Shown here: positions 46,096-57,670 of the stretch, piece by piece
Position numbering within the stretch: position 1 is the stretch's first letter
How the letters are laid out: each line of letters begins with the position of its first letter
DNA from: Symsagittifera roscoffensis
Taxonomy: Eukaryota; Xenacoelomorpha; Acoela; Convolutidae
Direction: 5' to 3'
Length of the DNA: 64,000 nucleotides
Assembly (NCBI RefSeq): GCF_963678635.1
Contig: NC_087070.1
Coordinates: forward strand, 40,927,831-40,991,830
Program-made: the position numbers and the translations under genes
The notes under the pieces: model-generated
The model's input: only the letters and a program-made list of their open reading frames with translations
Database searches by the model: none
Told to the model about the DNA's origin: nothing

Positions 46096-46547
46096 CAATA
46101 GGTTACAAACACTAGTCATAAATAAAAAGGAGAACAAATGCTATGAAGTTTCCAATGCTACAGATCGTGATTATAGCAAAAGTGCCACCAAATAAGTGAA
46201 CACTTTTAATGAACACTTTTATTTGCGAGTAAGGTTCGAAAAAAGACGGTTCGTAATAATACACTAAACTGATAGACAGAGTAAATATATAAAAGATAGA
46301 TAGATGATGGATTTTGGTCGACCTATACAAAAAATCCCCCTCCCTTCGAGAAAACCTTAGATACGCCATGAGCTGACAAAGTTGCTCATAGGTTTAAAAA
46401 AAGAAATTCTAGCAGCCAATTTGATAGCCCCAAATTTAAAGAAAGAATGAGAATGATCAACTTTTGGACTTTCATGTCGGTGAAAAAGCATAAAAAAGGG
46501 TGCAATTCTTAGCCACTTTTTTTTAATACTGAAGCTAGATTTTGTAC

Positions 46548-46743
46548 CTATTCTGGCGTCCCCTGTCTTGGCGACGTCAAATCCAGCCTCAGTTGCTCCT
46601 CCAGATGACTTGGGAGTTATAAGCTCCCTCTTCAGTTTGGCCAGTCTGGCCTTAAGCATGCCTAGATGGTATGCTGTGTTTTTGTTCTTCTGTGTCCTCG
46701 CCATCTCAGCCTCGATCTCTGCTATCTTCTGAATTATCGACAT
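46548..46743 (-). CDS. DRG1: DRG1 GTPase, exon 1 (N terminus)
   Basis: Starts [20 protein letters not shown], continues [20 protein letters not shown] and ends [11 protein letters not shown] plus the first base of Gly before donor GTACAA. The N-terminal coiled-coil/HTH region is near-canonical for DRG1 rather than DRG2. Spliced to 44162-44361 and 42806-43510, the product is 366 residues, within one of the usual DRG1 length. The gap-free reading argues for an active gene. Confidence 0.95.
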
Positions 46744-49317
46744 TTCTCAATTATCCAATACACTAACTGAAAAACACAACACCACTTTCGATATACAACA
46801 CAACTCTAAAAGAATCACTCATTAAGAAGGCCAATTGATATCTAGTCGCAATTATTATGCATACATCAGCCAATAAGTCATTTATAATACAGTTTTTTTT
46901 TAACTTTTCTTACAAATCGGATTACAACGCTCTGCTAAGCATGTTGGATCTTGTTAACTACAAAAACTTGTGAAAACAAAATCAATCAGGAAATCAAAAT
47001 AGGACTACTTTTTTTCATAAACTTCAAAACTTTATTGGAAGCTCGAGGCAAAATTCTAAATGCATAACAAAACTCGTGCATAAGTAAAACGTTCCGTTAA
47101 AATTAGGTGTCCAATTTCAACACAGAGGCGAAGTTGCACTTCGCATACACAAGCAAAAATATGCGATAACGCTTCTGGGAAAAACTGAATGAGTAAAACT
47201 TTGAGTCTACAAAATTTCGCAAGTTCGCACGCCAATTATGAGTCTAAATAATTGCTAAGTGACGCAAGCCAATTATGACGCATTATCAGTACTAAACAGT
47301 TTGAAAAAAAAAGAAACTTACCAACTAACGTGCCTCAATTAATAGTGCGGACGCATTTTAACTAGTATACGAAAAAGTTCATTAAAAACCCTTTTGCGAA
47401 CCCTTTAATTTTGTTGCGGGTCAACTTCCCTACCTCTACGCTACCTTGAAGCTAAATTGCTGTTTGTCATATAATAGTCTGTGTTAATATCCTTAGCATC
47501 GGCTGTATTTAATAGCTGGTTATTGATCAAAATGAACACTTTCAAAATGAACACTAATATTTGCGACTTAGGTTGGAAAAAAGAGTTCATAATATCACAC
47601 AAGCTTTGAAAAAAAAAACTAACAGAGCCAAAAGAATGTACCAAAAGTCAATATTTAGCAGCAGCAAAAAACACCGGCCAAATTTTCAACAAAAAAGAGG
47701 TGCTAAGAAAAAGGTGCACAATTGCGATATTCAGTTTTGCAAAAAACTCATCTTGCAAAATATTTCGATGTAATAACTGATACTAAATTTAATTTAACCA
47801 GCCAGTTGTAGCAAGGATCAAAATCAGTTGAAGCCGTGGCATTCATAAACTCAGAAAATTAGTTAAGAACTGCATTTATCTCAACATCATGCATACATTT
47901 TTATTATTATTAGAATAGAATATTTATTTATTCTTATTGAGCAGAGGCGAAGCAGTGTTTTGCACCACTTGCGAAACAAAACAAACAGAGCAAAAATTAG
48001 TACTCTGGTTTAAGCCAAATTTGAAAACAGTCAAATAAAATGTCGAAAAAAGGTGAACCTAACGTAATTTTCATGGTTTACGCAATTTGTTATACGTAAT
48101 TTGTAACTCCTTTTGAGAAAAAGTGTCAACTGGGTTAATTGAATGCTAAATGAATATTGCAAAAAAAATTAGGAACCAGTCACTTTCACAAGAAACAACA
48201 AGAGCCGAAGGTCCAACTAACCAAAAATTGGATTACCATTCCAACAAGCCGAAAATGATAATTGCTAAGCAACATAGCAACAAAGTGTCATTGCTGTTAT
48301 GCAATTATTACGTGATTTTTATGTAACTTACGTAATACTGATGAAATTTCGGTTTCAAGATTTGGCGGTTTGTAGATAGAGTGGTTTTTTGGCTATCCGC
48401 ATCCCAAAATATATATTCTGATTGACGGAAGTACAGATTGTAAGATCAATTAAATTTCAAATCATGTGAACAAAGTTATTTATGAAAACAATACGTGGTT
48501 ACAATAACCTTGCTTATCGCAAGGGTAAGAACATCAAACCTAGAAGAGCAGTAGTGAACTGCTGCAGTTTGTGTCTTACAATCAATTTTTTATTGAATTC
48601 ATTTCGGTGAGAAGATTCCACGAGACAATTGCCAATTTGAAATGAAGACAATGAGGCGAAGCGGAGGTTCGCATCACTTTCGCTGCATCGCAAGCACGCA
48701 TTGCAAGATAGCGAATAGAAAACGAGACAGAAAAAACATCGAAAAAATATATTTAGGAAATGGAAAAAATTTCAGGAACGCAACAAATAGCCTCAAACAA
48801 GACGCCCATTGAGCCAAAAAAACACCCAATTAACCAAAATACCTTTAAAGGTTGGCATAAAAATTGGGCAAATAAGTTTCAAATCAACCTCGTTTTTTAA
48901 CAACCTAAACGACGACACCTTGAAGCGACACAAAATCAATGCAACTAAGCCAATAAAACAAAAACCGAAAACAGTCAGGCTGATTAAGCTTTTAAGCGAA
49001 AACAAAAAAGAAAAGAAAATAATAAAAGATACGAAGTCAGGGATATTAATCTAATAAACAACAGGAATACATCACAAACAATTGCGTCTACGATGAAAAT
49101 TGCCGGCCGCACAAAAAAATTCCACAATGTGGCAAATAAATTGACAAAAAATCAGCAGACAAACAGAAACTGAAATCCGACCATACTTGAGCAGACACCC
49201 ATAGAGCCGAAACAAAATGTTTTCAATGAAAAAACTTTAAACTCGAAAAAAAATAGCAAACAGAATTGGAAAAAAGTCAATGAAAAAATACTGACTTTGT
49301 TTTTTTTTTTGAAAATT
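46744..49317. other. Intergenic region between DRG1 and the RIIa gene
   Basis: The two genes are head-to-head about 3.4 kb apart. AT-rich, with scattered 'GAGGCGAAG' words (near 47124, 47943 and 48651). No exon, tRNA or clear core promoter is recognised. Confidence 0.55.
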
Positions 49318-49652
49318 CTTTCGATTTTCCGAGTAAAAAGATATGACCTTGAAGCTCTATAAATTTTCTAGAACAATTTATGATTGAGACTTTTTTCGAT
49401 AAAATCAACCCAACTTGAGAAAACTGGATGGAGGTAACTTTTCAATTCCGCTAAGAAATCTTCAAATTAAAACGATCACGTGTTTTGTGACCTTCACACT
49501 TTTGCTGTTCTTAAGTGGAGTTGGTATTTTTTTTCAACAATGGGAATGAGCTGAACTTGAAAAGAAATGAAAAGTGAAACCGCGAAAACTCCTAAAAAAC
49601 AAAAAAAATAACCAAGACCTATATAAGAGTCTGAACTACGTCTTAATTACTC
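49318..49652 (+). repeat. Family R2, copy 3
   Basis: Diverged copy with TTTCTAGAACAATTTATGATT, CAACTTGAGAAAACTGGAT and CAAGACCTATATAAGAGTCT at its 3' end. It lies about 0.5 kb upstream of the RIIa-domain gene on the same strand. Confidence 0.6.
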
Positions 49653-50177
49653 TGAATTGGAAATTTTAAATTAAACCTATTTTTAAACGACATCAATAAT
49701 TGTGGTCAAATTTGACTACAAGAAACTTCTATGAGCCTACTGCAATTCTCTTGCTTATTTTACGCGGCGCTCAATTGATACAATTCAGTAGTGGGATTCC
49801 GTTAGGCTAACTATCACGTCTATTACTGTAAATTCAAAAAAGGTTTGCATAAAAAGTGGCATTTTGCTATGTCGAAATCATATAAATTGACATCAACATC
49901 CATTTTATTTGTATAACTTTAAACCAAAAACAGTGGATGCAGAAATAAATTCACAAACTATATATTTGCCGGTCTAGTACAGAGCAAAAAGTGTTTTCGT
50001 TACAACACACGCAGTCCATTATAAACTGATTTGGCACACGTGCTTCAAAAAGAGCATTCATTATTGGCTACTGTACATAGCATCAAAAAACGCAGTCTTA
50101 ATATATTATAAACCAAGCTATTATTCGACAATCAATACACAATCTCTTTTTTTTTAAAAAAAAACTTATTTTAAACA
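49653..50177 (+). other. Upstream flank of the RIIa-domain gene
   Basis: AT-rich. A TATA-like AATATATTATAAACC lies about 80 bases before the ATG; no stronger signal is visible. Confidence 0.4.
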
Positions 50178-50395
50178 ATGGCTGTGCCTTATTCGAACAC
50201 TAAGTTAAGACCTCCTCGCGGTTTTCAGAACCTTCTAGAAGGACTAGCACGTGAAGTACTGAGGAGCCAGCCGGCTGATATTCCATCATTTGCGGCAGAA
50301 TACTTCGCAGCTCTGCTTGAGAGGAGGGAGGCAGGCGGCTATGACCCAGAGGGATTTCTAGACCCGGCCAACTTGGGGGCCAAACGCGAAGACAG
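50178..50395 (+). CDS. SP17/CABYR-like RIIa-domain protein, exon 1
   Basis: ATG in AACAATGGCT. Encodes MAVPYSNTKLRPPRGFQNLL, then EGLAREVLRSQPADIPSFAA and YFAALLERRE, a textbook RIIa dimerisation/docking domain (residues about 12-50) of the sperm protein 17/CABYR/ropporin group. It ends REDR at the donor GTAACT, phase 2. RIIa domains bind A-kinase anchoring helices in sperm tails and motile cilia. SP17 and CABYR cannot be separated from this alone. Confidence 0.92.
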
Positions 50396-50631
50396 GTAAC
50401 TTCTTATCTAGTACTACCCATATATACACCTTATGTATTCCGACTTACCACGTCAGATCTGTGAACTAAGTATTAGACTGCCGAAAAATGCACATGGCAA
50501 AGTCAGTTAGCTGGAACATTCCGACAAAGCCTAATAATTTTTACGACAAATTTAAAAGATTCTATTTCGGCCATTAATGGAATGGTTCATTGACCATTTT
50601 TATGTAGACATTATTACACATTTGGATTTAG
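50396..50631. other. Intron of the RIIa-domain gene
   Basis: 236 bp, GTAACT...TTTAG, AT-rich as expected. Confidence 0.85.
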
Positions 50632-51643
50632 GTACTACAACTATGATAAAAAGGAAGCACTATCTCAGCCTACACCTCCTGCTCAAGGTAGACCAAAGTC
50701 ACGCCCTATGAGCTCCAAGCTCTCCAGAACTCAACCAATCCAAGAGACGGTAGATACACAAGCGGCAGAGCCAGAAGATGCACAAGCTGGAGAAGCACAC
50801 ACTTCCGATCCGATTGCGCAACCAGAAGAACAGAGTCAGATAGAAGCTCCGGTTGAACAAACAACCGAACAGCAACTGCCGGCTGGTCCCGAAGATGTGA
50901 CAACAGGCGAAGTAGAAGAATCGAACGAAGAACCAGCACCGGTGGAAGCTACAGCTGTAGGTGAACCCGAAAACAACCAGGAAGACAGTGGGAACCAAAA
51001 TGAACAAGAGAGTCAGCCAGAACTACCCGTCGCAAACCAAGAAGATGAGACAGAAACAATAGAGAAGGCGGCGGAACAAGAGGAGGAACCGTCAACACCA
51101 CAAGCCGAGGAGCCCACTGAAGCTGAAGAACCAGAGAAACAAGCACCGGAAGAACAACCTGAAGATCCAGGCACCCAAGCAGATGAAACCGAAGAGGATG
51201 CTGCACCTGAAGCCGATCAACTTGAAGCCGATCAAGATGATGTAGAACCTGCACAAGCTGAAGATGCAGCAGCCAGTGGGGAAGCTGAAACCGAACCACA
51301 AGCCGACGAGGACGTAGAAGCCGAGGAGAGCCAAGCTCAACCAGAGGGAGAGGAAGAGACAGCCCCTGTCGACCCGGAACCAACCGAAGAAATCCCAGCA
51401 GAGCCACAGGAAAGCGAATCAGAAAAGCAGATCAATGAAGATGAACCTGCAGAGCCAGAACCAACTGAAAATACAGAAGCTGCGGGCGAAGAAATAGTTG
51501 AAGACAACGGTGCATCTGAAGTCCCAGATCAAGACGCAGAGGAGACACCGAACAATGAACAGGACGCCCCAACAGTGGAGGAGCCAGAAGCCACAGCTGA
51601 AGAAGCTACAGAAGAACAGGCTGAACAACCTCCCACCGAGTGA
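50632..51643 (+). CDS. SP17/CABYR-like protein, exon 2 with long acidic tail
   Basis: Acceptor TGGATTTAG. It completes Arg73, then YYNYDKKEAL, the family continuation after the docking domain. This is followed by a short Pro/Ser/Lys segment and about 300 residues made almost only of Glu, Pro, Ala, Gln, Asp and Thr in irregular EEPEA/EEPTE-type repeats. The end is QPPTE, TGA. The tail is predicted disordered and strongly acidic; CABYR has a comparable acidic, PxxP-rich region. No IQ motif is visible. Total protein is about 409 residues. Opposite-strand open frames here are composition artefacts. Confidence 0.88.
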
Positions 51644-52284
51644 ACACATTTTCTGTTTAAAGCCTAAACTAATTGATTCAAATTCATAGCGACAAATCAG
51701 CATCTCGATTAAGCATTCTCCCTTGCAGCATGGACATGAAGAAGCATCCATTTATTGCTTTGGAAAATAGTATAAACTTAAAAGTGTGAATTTAAAAAAA
51801 TATATACACATTTTTTCAATTCCGAATTCCAAAAAAAAACAGGAAACCCAAGAACTCAGAAAAACGTAGCTAAATAATTGTTGTAAAAGAAGCACAAAAT
51901 GTTTCGGTCACAGAGAGCATTGCTTAAAAATTCTAAATTACGCAAACTGTTTACAAGAAAAAAAAACAAAGCTAAAAATACAAATTTTTTACAGGAAAAA
52001 AACCGCAAATTAAACAAATTGTTTACAAAAAAAATAGCCCGGAATTGTACAAATACGCTCATTGCGCCTGCAATAAACCGAGTTACTTTTGATACGGAAG
52101 TTGCATCATCATGTAATAAGACAGAACAATAAGATCCAGCGGCTCTTCCCGTTTGCTTTAAAAAATTCAGAGGATAGTAAAAGCTTGAATCGAAAATTAA
52201 CACATAGCCAATCGAAGATTGGAAAAGAGTAATGAATGCAAGTTAACATTAAAAAAAACAGTTTCTAGAAAAAATCTCAACTTT
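51644..52284. other. Gene-free stretch
   Basis: 3' flank of the RIIa gene; Lys/Asn-rich short frames are AT artefacts. Confidence 0.5.
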
Positions 52285-52644
52285 CGAATTTCAAAGAAAA
52301 AAATAGACGCCCTGCAAGCTCTTTGAATTTCTAGAACAATTTATGATTACCGCTTTTTTGATAACATGCACCCAACTAAAGAAAACTGGATCAATAGGTA
52401 AAATTTTTTTTCCGCTTGAAAACTTAAATTAAATTCCCCTTTCGAACCTAGAAATCGTTCGGGTTTTTTCGCGCCATTTCCACGCTTGTATTTGGAGAGT
52501 GCTATTTACGTCACTTTCAGCAGATGAATTCCAATTGAACTCAAAAAGTGCATTATACCCAAGTGCATCAATATTTTAAGACTTCCTGAAACAAACCGAA
52601 AAAAAAAATCAGCAAGACCTATATAACTAAGTTCATTACTCTTA
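52285..52644 (+). repeat. Family R2, copy 4
   Basis: Close to copies 1 and 2, including TTTGGAGAGTGCTATTTACG, TCACTTTCAGCAG and CAGCAAGACCTATATAACTA. It is immediately followed by a 150-bp segment bounded by inverted GAAGAGCCG...CGGCTCTTC. Confidence 0.65.
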
Positions 52645-52839
52645 AAAGAAGAGCCGCTGAAGTTCAGGGTGGCGCTGGCCATAGCACTTGAGCATAGGTA
52701 CTGAGCAACACAAAGCAGGCAATTTTCTTAAACAGAGAATCTTCCTCGCAATTCAGGTTGCGAATGCTGCCTGTGTACTCGGCACTTTTAATGAAGAAAT
52801 ACTAGCGTAACGCAACTCCGGCTCTTCGAATTTTTGAGA

Positions 52840-54000
52840 ACTCATAAAAAACCGCATATATTGAAAAAAGATCAAAAATCTGACACTACCCACTAACAAA
52901 GTTCATAATTTCAAATGTTGTTTTTTTTCTATGAGTTTTCAAATTCAAATTTTGAAAAACCATTAAATTTTGTGGAGTTTTTTATATCTAAAAATTTTGA
53001 AAAATTTTAAGATGACATAAAAAAACATCACATCTTGGAAACTAAAAGCAATTGAGGGCTCTTTTTCCTTTTCCCCCCACCTCACATAAGCGTCAATTTT
53101 ATGGTGTAACGAGGGGTTTTACAAGGTTAATTATGAAGACCAAAAATGTTTGTCATGGCCTAATTAGTTCACATGCCAATTTTTGTAACATTCGGATAAA
53201 GTGAACAAAACTTCACAAGTAAAATTTTGCAGATGGGGGGAAAAGGAAAAAGAGCCCAATTGAGCAGTCGCATTTGGCCAGTAAATTTACAGTACCCAAC
53301 TACAGGGCTAGGAATTTCGAATTTTGAGAAAAATTTTAAATTTAAATTTCAAAAAAAAAATGAAAAATCATTAAAACGTCTCATCTGGAAATTAAAAGTC
53401 CTGAACAGCCATACGTGGCGGCAAGATTCGCGACCCCCTCAAATTCTCTGGCAGCTTCCAACTATAGGGATGGGAATTTCGAATTTGAACAAAAAAAAAG
53501 CAAATTTAGGTTTTCTGAATTTTTTTGAAAAAATCGCTAGAAAATGTCGTATCGCGAAAACTACAAAGAATTGAGCAATCAATTTTGGAGACAAGATTAG
53601 CAACCCTGAAAACACTCTGACAGTCCTCTCCTCCCATTACAAGAAAGAGGGCTGCAAAATTTAATTCTGTTTGCTAAAATTTATTAAAAATCACAAAAAA
53701 CGTCATATCTCCGAAACTAAAAAGATTTGAGTGGTCATTTCTGGGGGCACGATTTTCAACCCCCATTTTCAGGAGTTTTCTGACACCTAGAGGGTGGGGA
53801 ATTTGAAAATTTGAAAAGAAAATTGAACTTAAGTTTCCTGCGATTTATTAAAACTCGTAAACTACAAAAACTTGAACAGTCATGATTGGAAGAGAGATTC
53901 GCAACCCCCGAGAGTATTCTGACAGCCTCCAAATAGAGTGTTGGGAATTTCAAAATGTGACAAAAACGTTCAAGTTTTGTAACATTCGCCCGGAAGATAC
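52840..54000 (+). repeat. Array of degenerate roughly 150-bp repeats
   Basis: Repeated blocks combine CGTCATATC(T)CGGAAACTA, AAAAG(A)TTTGAG(T/C)(A/G)GTCA, GCAACCCC(C/T)GAG and TTGGGAATTTCAAAA, several times in the same orientation. Related to 45410-45990. Divergence between units is high. Confidence 0.55.
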
Positions 54001-54249
54001 ATATCGACGGATAACAAAACTAAGTCTTAAGACGACTGGCTAGCGTCTAAACAGAGCTTTGCATGTTTTTCACCGTCTCTACCAAGCCAGTACTTTTCGG
54101 TGGTCTTTCTCACATCAGGCTGACAAAAACGTTACTGTTCTCCGGCTTCGACCAGAACGCTCAAATTAACTGAATTACATGCAAAATTAGTGAGCTCATG
54201 GCTGGGTCTCAGTATCCCCAGACCACGAGGTCACTCCTAAAAACAGGGC
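54001..54249. other. Gene-free stretch
   Basis: More GC than the neighbours, but no exon or element end is recognised. Confidence 0.4.
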
Positions 54250-56230
54250 TACTACTTGAAGAAGAAGAAGAAGAAAGAACACTTGAATTACTATACAATA
54301 AAAAGCCGAGGCATCAGTGTAGCAAAGTGTAAATAATAAAATTGGTTATAAATTCATTGGTTACATCAAACAAAAACAAAACATCAGAAAACAAGCAATA
54401 AACAAAACAAAAAAAAACAAAATCGGTTACAGTTCGGAAATTGGTTGATTAAAGTATATGAAGTTTCGGATACTATAGAAAATTAAAGATTTAAGAATTA
54501 GGAACAAGCTGGTAATAAAACTTTACAAACAATTTTACAGATAGTCCAATTATACAACGTATATGCAGAGTATATACAGTTTCTCTTTCAAGCAATGTGT
54601 GAAAAATTAAACTGAATTAAAAAATATAGAACTAGCAAAAACGGTAATCACGCCACGTATTTGTATTAGTACATATAGGATTGTTTCTCAATTCACTCAC
54701 GTAAAATTCTTTCAATTTTTTCTTGAATTCTGTTTTCGATTTTTCTAAATTGCGCAAAATTATGGGCAGTGAATTCCATTTTTTAGAAGTCAAATGAAAA
54801 AATGATTTCTGTAGAGAAGCAGTCGAACAATGTTTGTCAAAAATAATTTGTTTCGTTCTTTCGTTGAGCCTATAATTGGCAGTCGGTAGTCTCAGTGTAT
54901 TTTCAAAAGCCTTCTTTTTGTTTGTAAGATATTGGTATAAGTATGTTATACACTTTAACTCAATTCTTTTCTCGATTCCAATGAACGATTTGCTAATGCG
55001 AAGAAGGGAAGAAGATTTAAAATTCGATCTGAAATATGTTCTTTTTAGCGCCCAGTTCAACTGTTTCTCCAGAGATAGCATCAAAGTAGCATTAATTTGT
55101 TGTAAAAAAATTGCTGAATAATCTAAATGTGATAAAACAAGACAATGAAGCAAGGCAACTAATGATAATGTCGGCAGTTGTTGTCCAATTGTATCAATAG
55201 TTTTAATCCCTTGGGCCATTTTTTGGAGAATTGTTTTGATTTGAGCATGAAAAGATAAACTTGAATCAAGAATTATGCCTAAATATTTGCATTCTGATTT
55301 TTTGGCTACATAATGCCCACTAATTACTAGTTTATCAGTATCCACATTTTTGCTATCATTTTTTTGACAAAATGTTATAAATTCCGATTTAGATGCATTC
55401 AGATTCAATTGGTTCTCTGCAAAAAATTCCGTTAGATTATTGAGTGATTTTTGCAATCGATTCAAAGCATCCTCAGAAATTATAGAAGAGGAAAAAACCA
55501 TACAGTCGTCAGCATATTGAACTAAAGTACAACCCTCATATAATCGCTCTTGTATGTCATTAACATAAATATTGAACAACAACGGACCAAGTACCGTTCC
55601 TTGTGGGACACCTCGTTTTATTTCAATCCAGTCTGAAAAAATTCCATTGACGTTTACTCTTTGAATACGTTTGTTTAGGAAGCTAGCAATTAAAGCATTT
55701 GCTCCATTTGAAAAACCGAGAGAAAGCATTTTTTCAATTAAAACTTCATGCGAAATAGAATCAAAAGCCTTGGACAGATCTAATAAAGCTGCATGTACGA
55801 TTTTTTTTGAATCTATTTGATTTCGAATACTTTCTGTCACATAAACAAGAGCATCTTGTGTTGAAATGTTTTTGCGAAATCCGAATTGAAATGGTGTCAT
55901 TATTTGAAATTTGTCAAGATGTTCTGTTATTTGGGCATGTAAAATTTTTTCAAAAATTTTAGAAAAAGCACAAGTTATTGATATTGGCCGATAATTTTTT
56001 GCATCCATTGGGTCATCTTTTTTGAACAAAGGGGTTACGTTTGCTTTTTTCAGTTCGATCGGGAAAATGTTCTCATCTAAGCAAGTATTTATGACAAAAG
56101 TTAAATGTGGAACTATAACTGATTGACCGTCAATGATTGCCCAAGCAGGTACAGTACAAGGTCCGAGAGGTTTTCCAACATTGATTTTTCGAACTATATC
56201 AAAGCATTGCTTCACTGTTACTATTGTTTT
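54250..56230 (-). mobile_element. 5'-truncated non-LTR retrotransposon (LINE)
   Basis: Minus-strand RT ORF (54632-56215) followed by about 370 bp of 3' region, ending in a short CTT microsatellite (54260-54276, minus-strand reading). The 5' side stops abruptly within the RT ORF beside the Ty3-like element's terminal region. A microsatellite tail is usual for CR1/L2/jockey-related LINEs. Confidence 0.75.
54632..56215 (-). pseudogene. LINE reverse transcriptase, partial
   Basis: 527 codons, no internal stop. RT motifs: KPLGPC (motif 0-like, residues 15-20), NYRPISIT (74-81), QFGFRKNIST (110-119), catalytic D146 in LLDLSKAFDSI, GVPQGTVLGPLLFNIYVND (202-220) and YADD (D236, D237). An accessory C-terminal region follows to the stop. 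Endonuclease and ORF1 are missing and no ATG begins the frame (upstream TGA), so it is a fragment although its RT is intact. Family: jockey/CR1-like by motif pattern. Confidence 0.85.
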
Positions 56231-57263
56231 TGTTCAGTAGATAAAAATCATCATCTCCATCGAAGATGGATCAACCCTTTCCCCCCTACTTCTAGCTCCT
56301 CATTCTTGTCAAAACGAATTAAGATCTTAATTAAATTCAAGTCAGGACATGACGGATACTAAAATTCAATATAAGTTCATAAAAGTCCACGTCCCGAGAC
56401 CCTTCCGGATTCCTGAATCCGGTGAATCAAGCTTCTTAATATCCAGTTCACAATAACTCGGAAGGCTGGGTTTTACCCTTCACCGTTGCTCGCAACGGCC
56501 TTGCAACTATTGTAACAGCACAATAGTTGCAACTCGGAACGTCCTCTGCTGTTCGGTAGTTCGTTGTAGTTTTTTAGTCTCGATTTCGTACTGTTCGTAA
56601 TCGCAGATAAAGTTGTTCTGTTTCTTTCTGCTATTTTAGCTAAAATGGCCGTCTCTGACGTTTCTCAGAAATATGACGTCATAATTCGAATTTTTAAAAA
56701 TTAGAATTCCAGAATCTTCTAGCCTTCACCGTTTGGCTAATCGTTCAAATAACGTCCTTATCCGTTCTAAATCGCCAATTCGGAAGGCTTGCTGCTAAAA
56801 TACCGAATTCTGCAGAGACTGCATTTTGGCCATTCTGGTCGAATGTCACATACTCCCCGGACAGTCCGGTCAATGTCCTCATTGAATCGCGCAATGTTCC
56901 AAGTGGTTACAGTGTCATCGAACAGAATTTACAAAATGCACGAAATTACTTTTACCTACGTCACATCGACTCACTGCAGAATATAAATGGCATCATCCTA
57001 CATCACTATAGCCTTCAAATTCTTTCATTAATCTGCACATTGAGGATATGACTTAAGATAAAACATATTTTCTGACTTCCAGTGTCAATATCCCGATTGA
57101 AACTTTTTCTCCTAGATTTAAAAGGTGTTGGCTTGCAGGACAGTCCTGCCAACCAACAAGCTAAAATTATCCTACTATGCTCCTTCCCTTCGGAAATCTT
57201 GCTTGTTTATTGTCCTGAATATTAAAACTAAGGAACTTTGTGGTTAGAAAGAACAATGCAACA
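56230..57263 (-). repeat. Probable 3' LTR of the Ty3-like element
   Basis: Proposed to start TGTTGCATTG at 57263, just after the purine tract, and to end near the LINE junction. The second LTR is outside the window, so this is unproven. It contains several perfect palindromes: TTGCAACTATTGT/ACAATAGTTGCAA with a 6-nt loop (56501-56532), CCGTTGC/GCAACGG (56483-56498), CCGGACAGTCCGG (about 56858) and GCAGGACAGTCCTGC (about 57136). Confidence 0.5.
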
Positions 57264-57264
57264 A

Positions 57265-57277
57265 CCTCCCTCCTCAA
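57265..57277 (-). promoter_or_regulatory. Candidate polypurine tract of the Ty3-like element
   Basis: The minus strand reads TTGAGGAGGGAGG immediately before TTGTTGC. Purine-rich and next to a TG, as expected for the plus-strand primer, but it cannot be confirmed without the 5' LTR. Confidence 0.5.
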
Positions 57278-57670
57278 GAAGTTACTCAAGTTTTTCATGT
57301 CACCACAAAGTGATCAGTCTTCCTAAGTGATTAAAAACAATCATGCAGGCTGGAATATTTAAATATACTCTTCCCTCAAGCCTTTCTAAATAAATAATAA
57401 GTGAGTGTCTCTAAAGCCACTTCAACTAAAACCAAAATGCAAATTTATAAATGCAACAATTTCCAAACTCAACTTAAATGTTTAAGTTTTCAATTACAAC
57501 TTGGTTGCTTGGTTTCTCATTTGAGTTTTTCACACACATAAAACAATTTTGAGTTTTAACTTTTCTTCATCATCCCTTTGTTCTCTTCTTTTTTCGTCGT
57601 TTAGAAGTTCTAAAACTTCTAAATTCTTCTAATTTTCTTTCTTGTTGCCTCTTGTTTTCTCGACCATTCA
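57278..57670 (-). other. Region between ORF 3b and the purine tract
   Basis: About 390 bp, AT-rich, with AAGAAG/TTCTAG-type low complexity directly after the stop codon. No coding sequence. Confidence 0.5.

Larger units (their letters stand above)
44362..46547. other. DRG1 intron 1
   Basis: 2.2-kb intron. It contains a G-run of about 22 bases followed by GGT repeats (about 44452-44502) and degenerate roughly 150-bp repeats (45410-45990). It also has a tRNA-like segment (46018-46095) and a decayed hAT MITE end (CTTAGATACGCCATG, about 46356-46372). Confidence 0.6.

Noticed and set aside
50699-51407. Opposite-strand frames over the RIIa gene tail (Leu/Phe-rich)
   Set aside because: Reverse complement of GAA/GAG/CCA-rich codons creates long Leu/Phe frames automatically.
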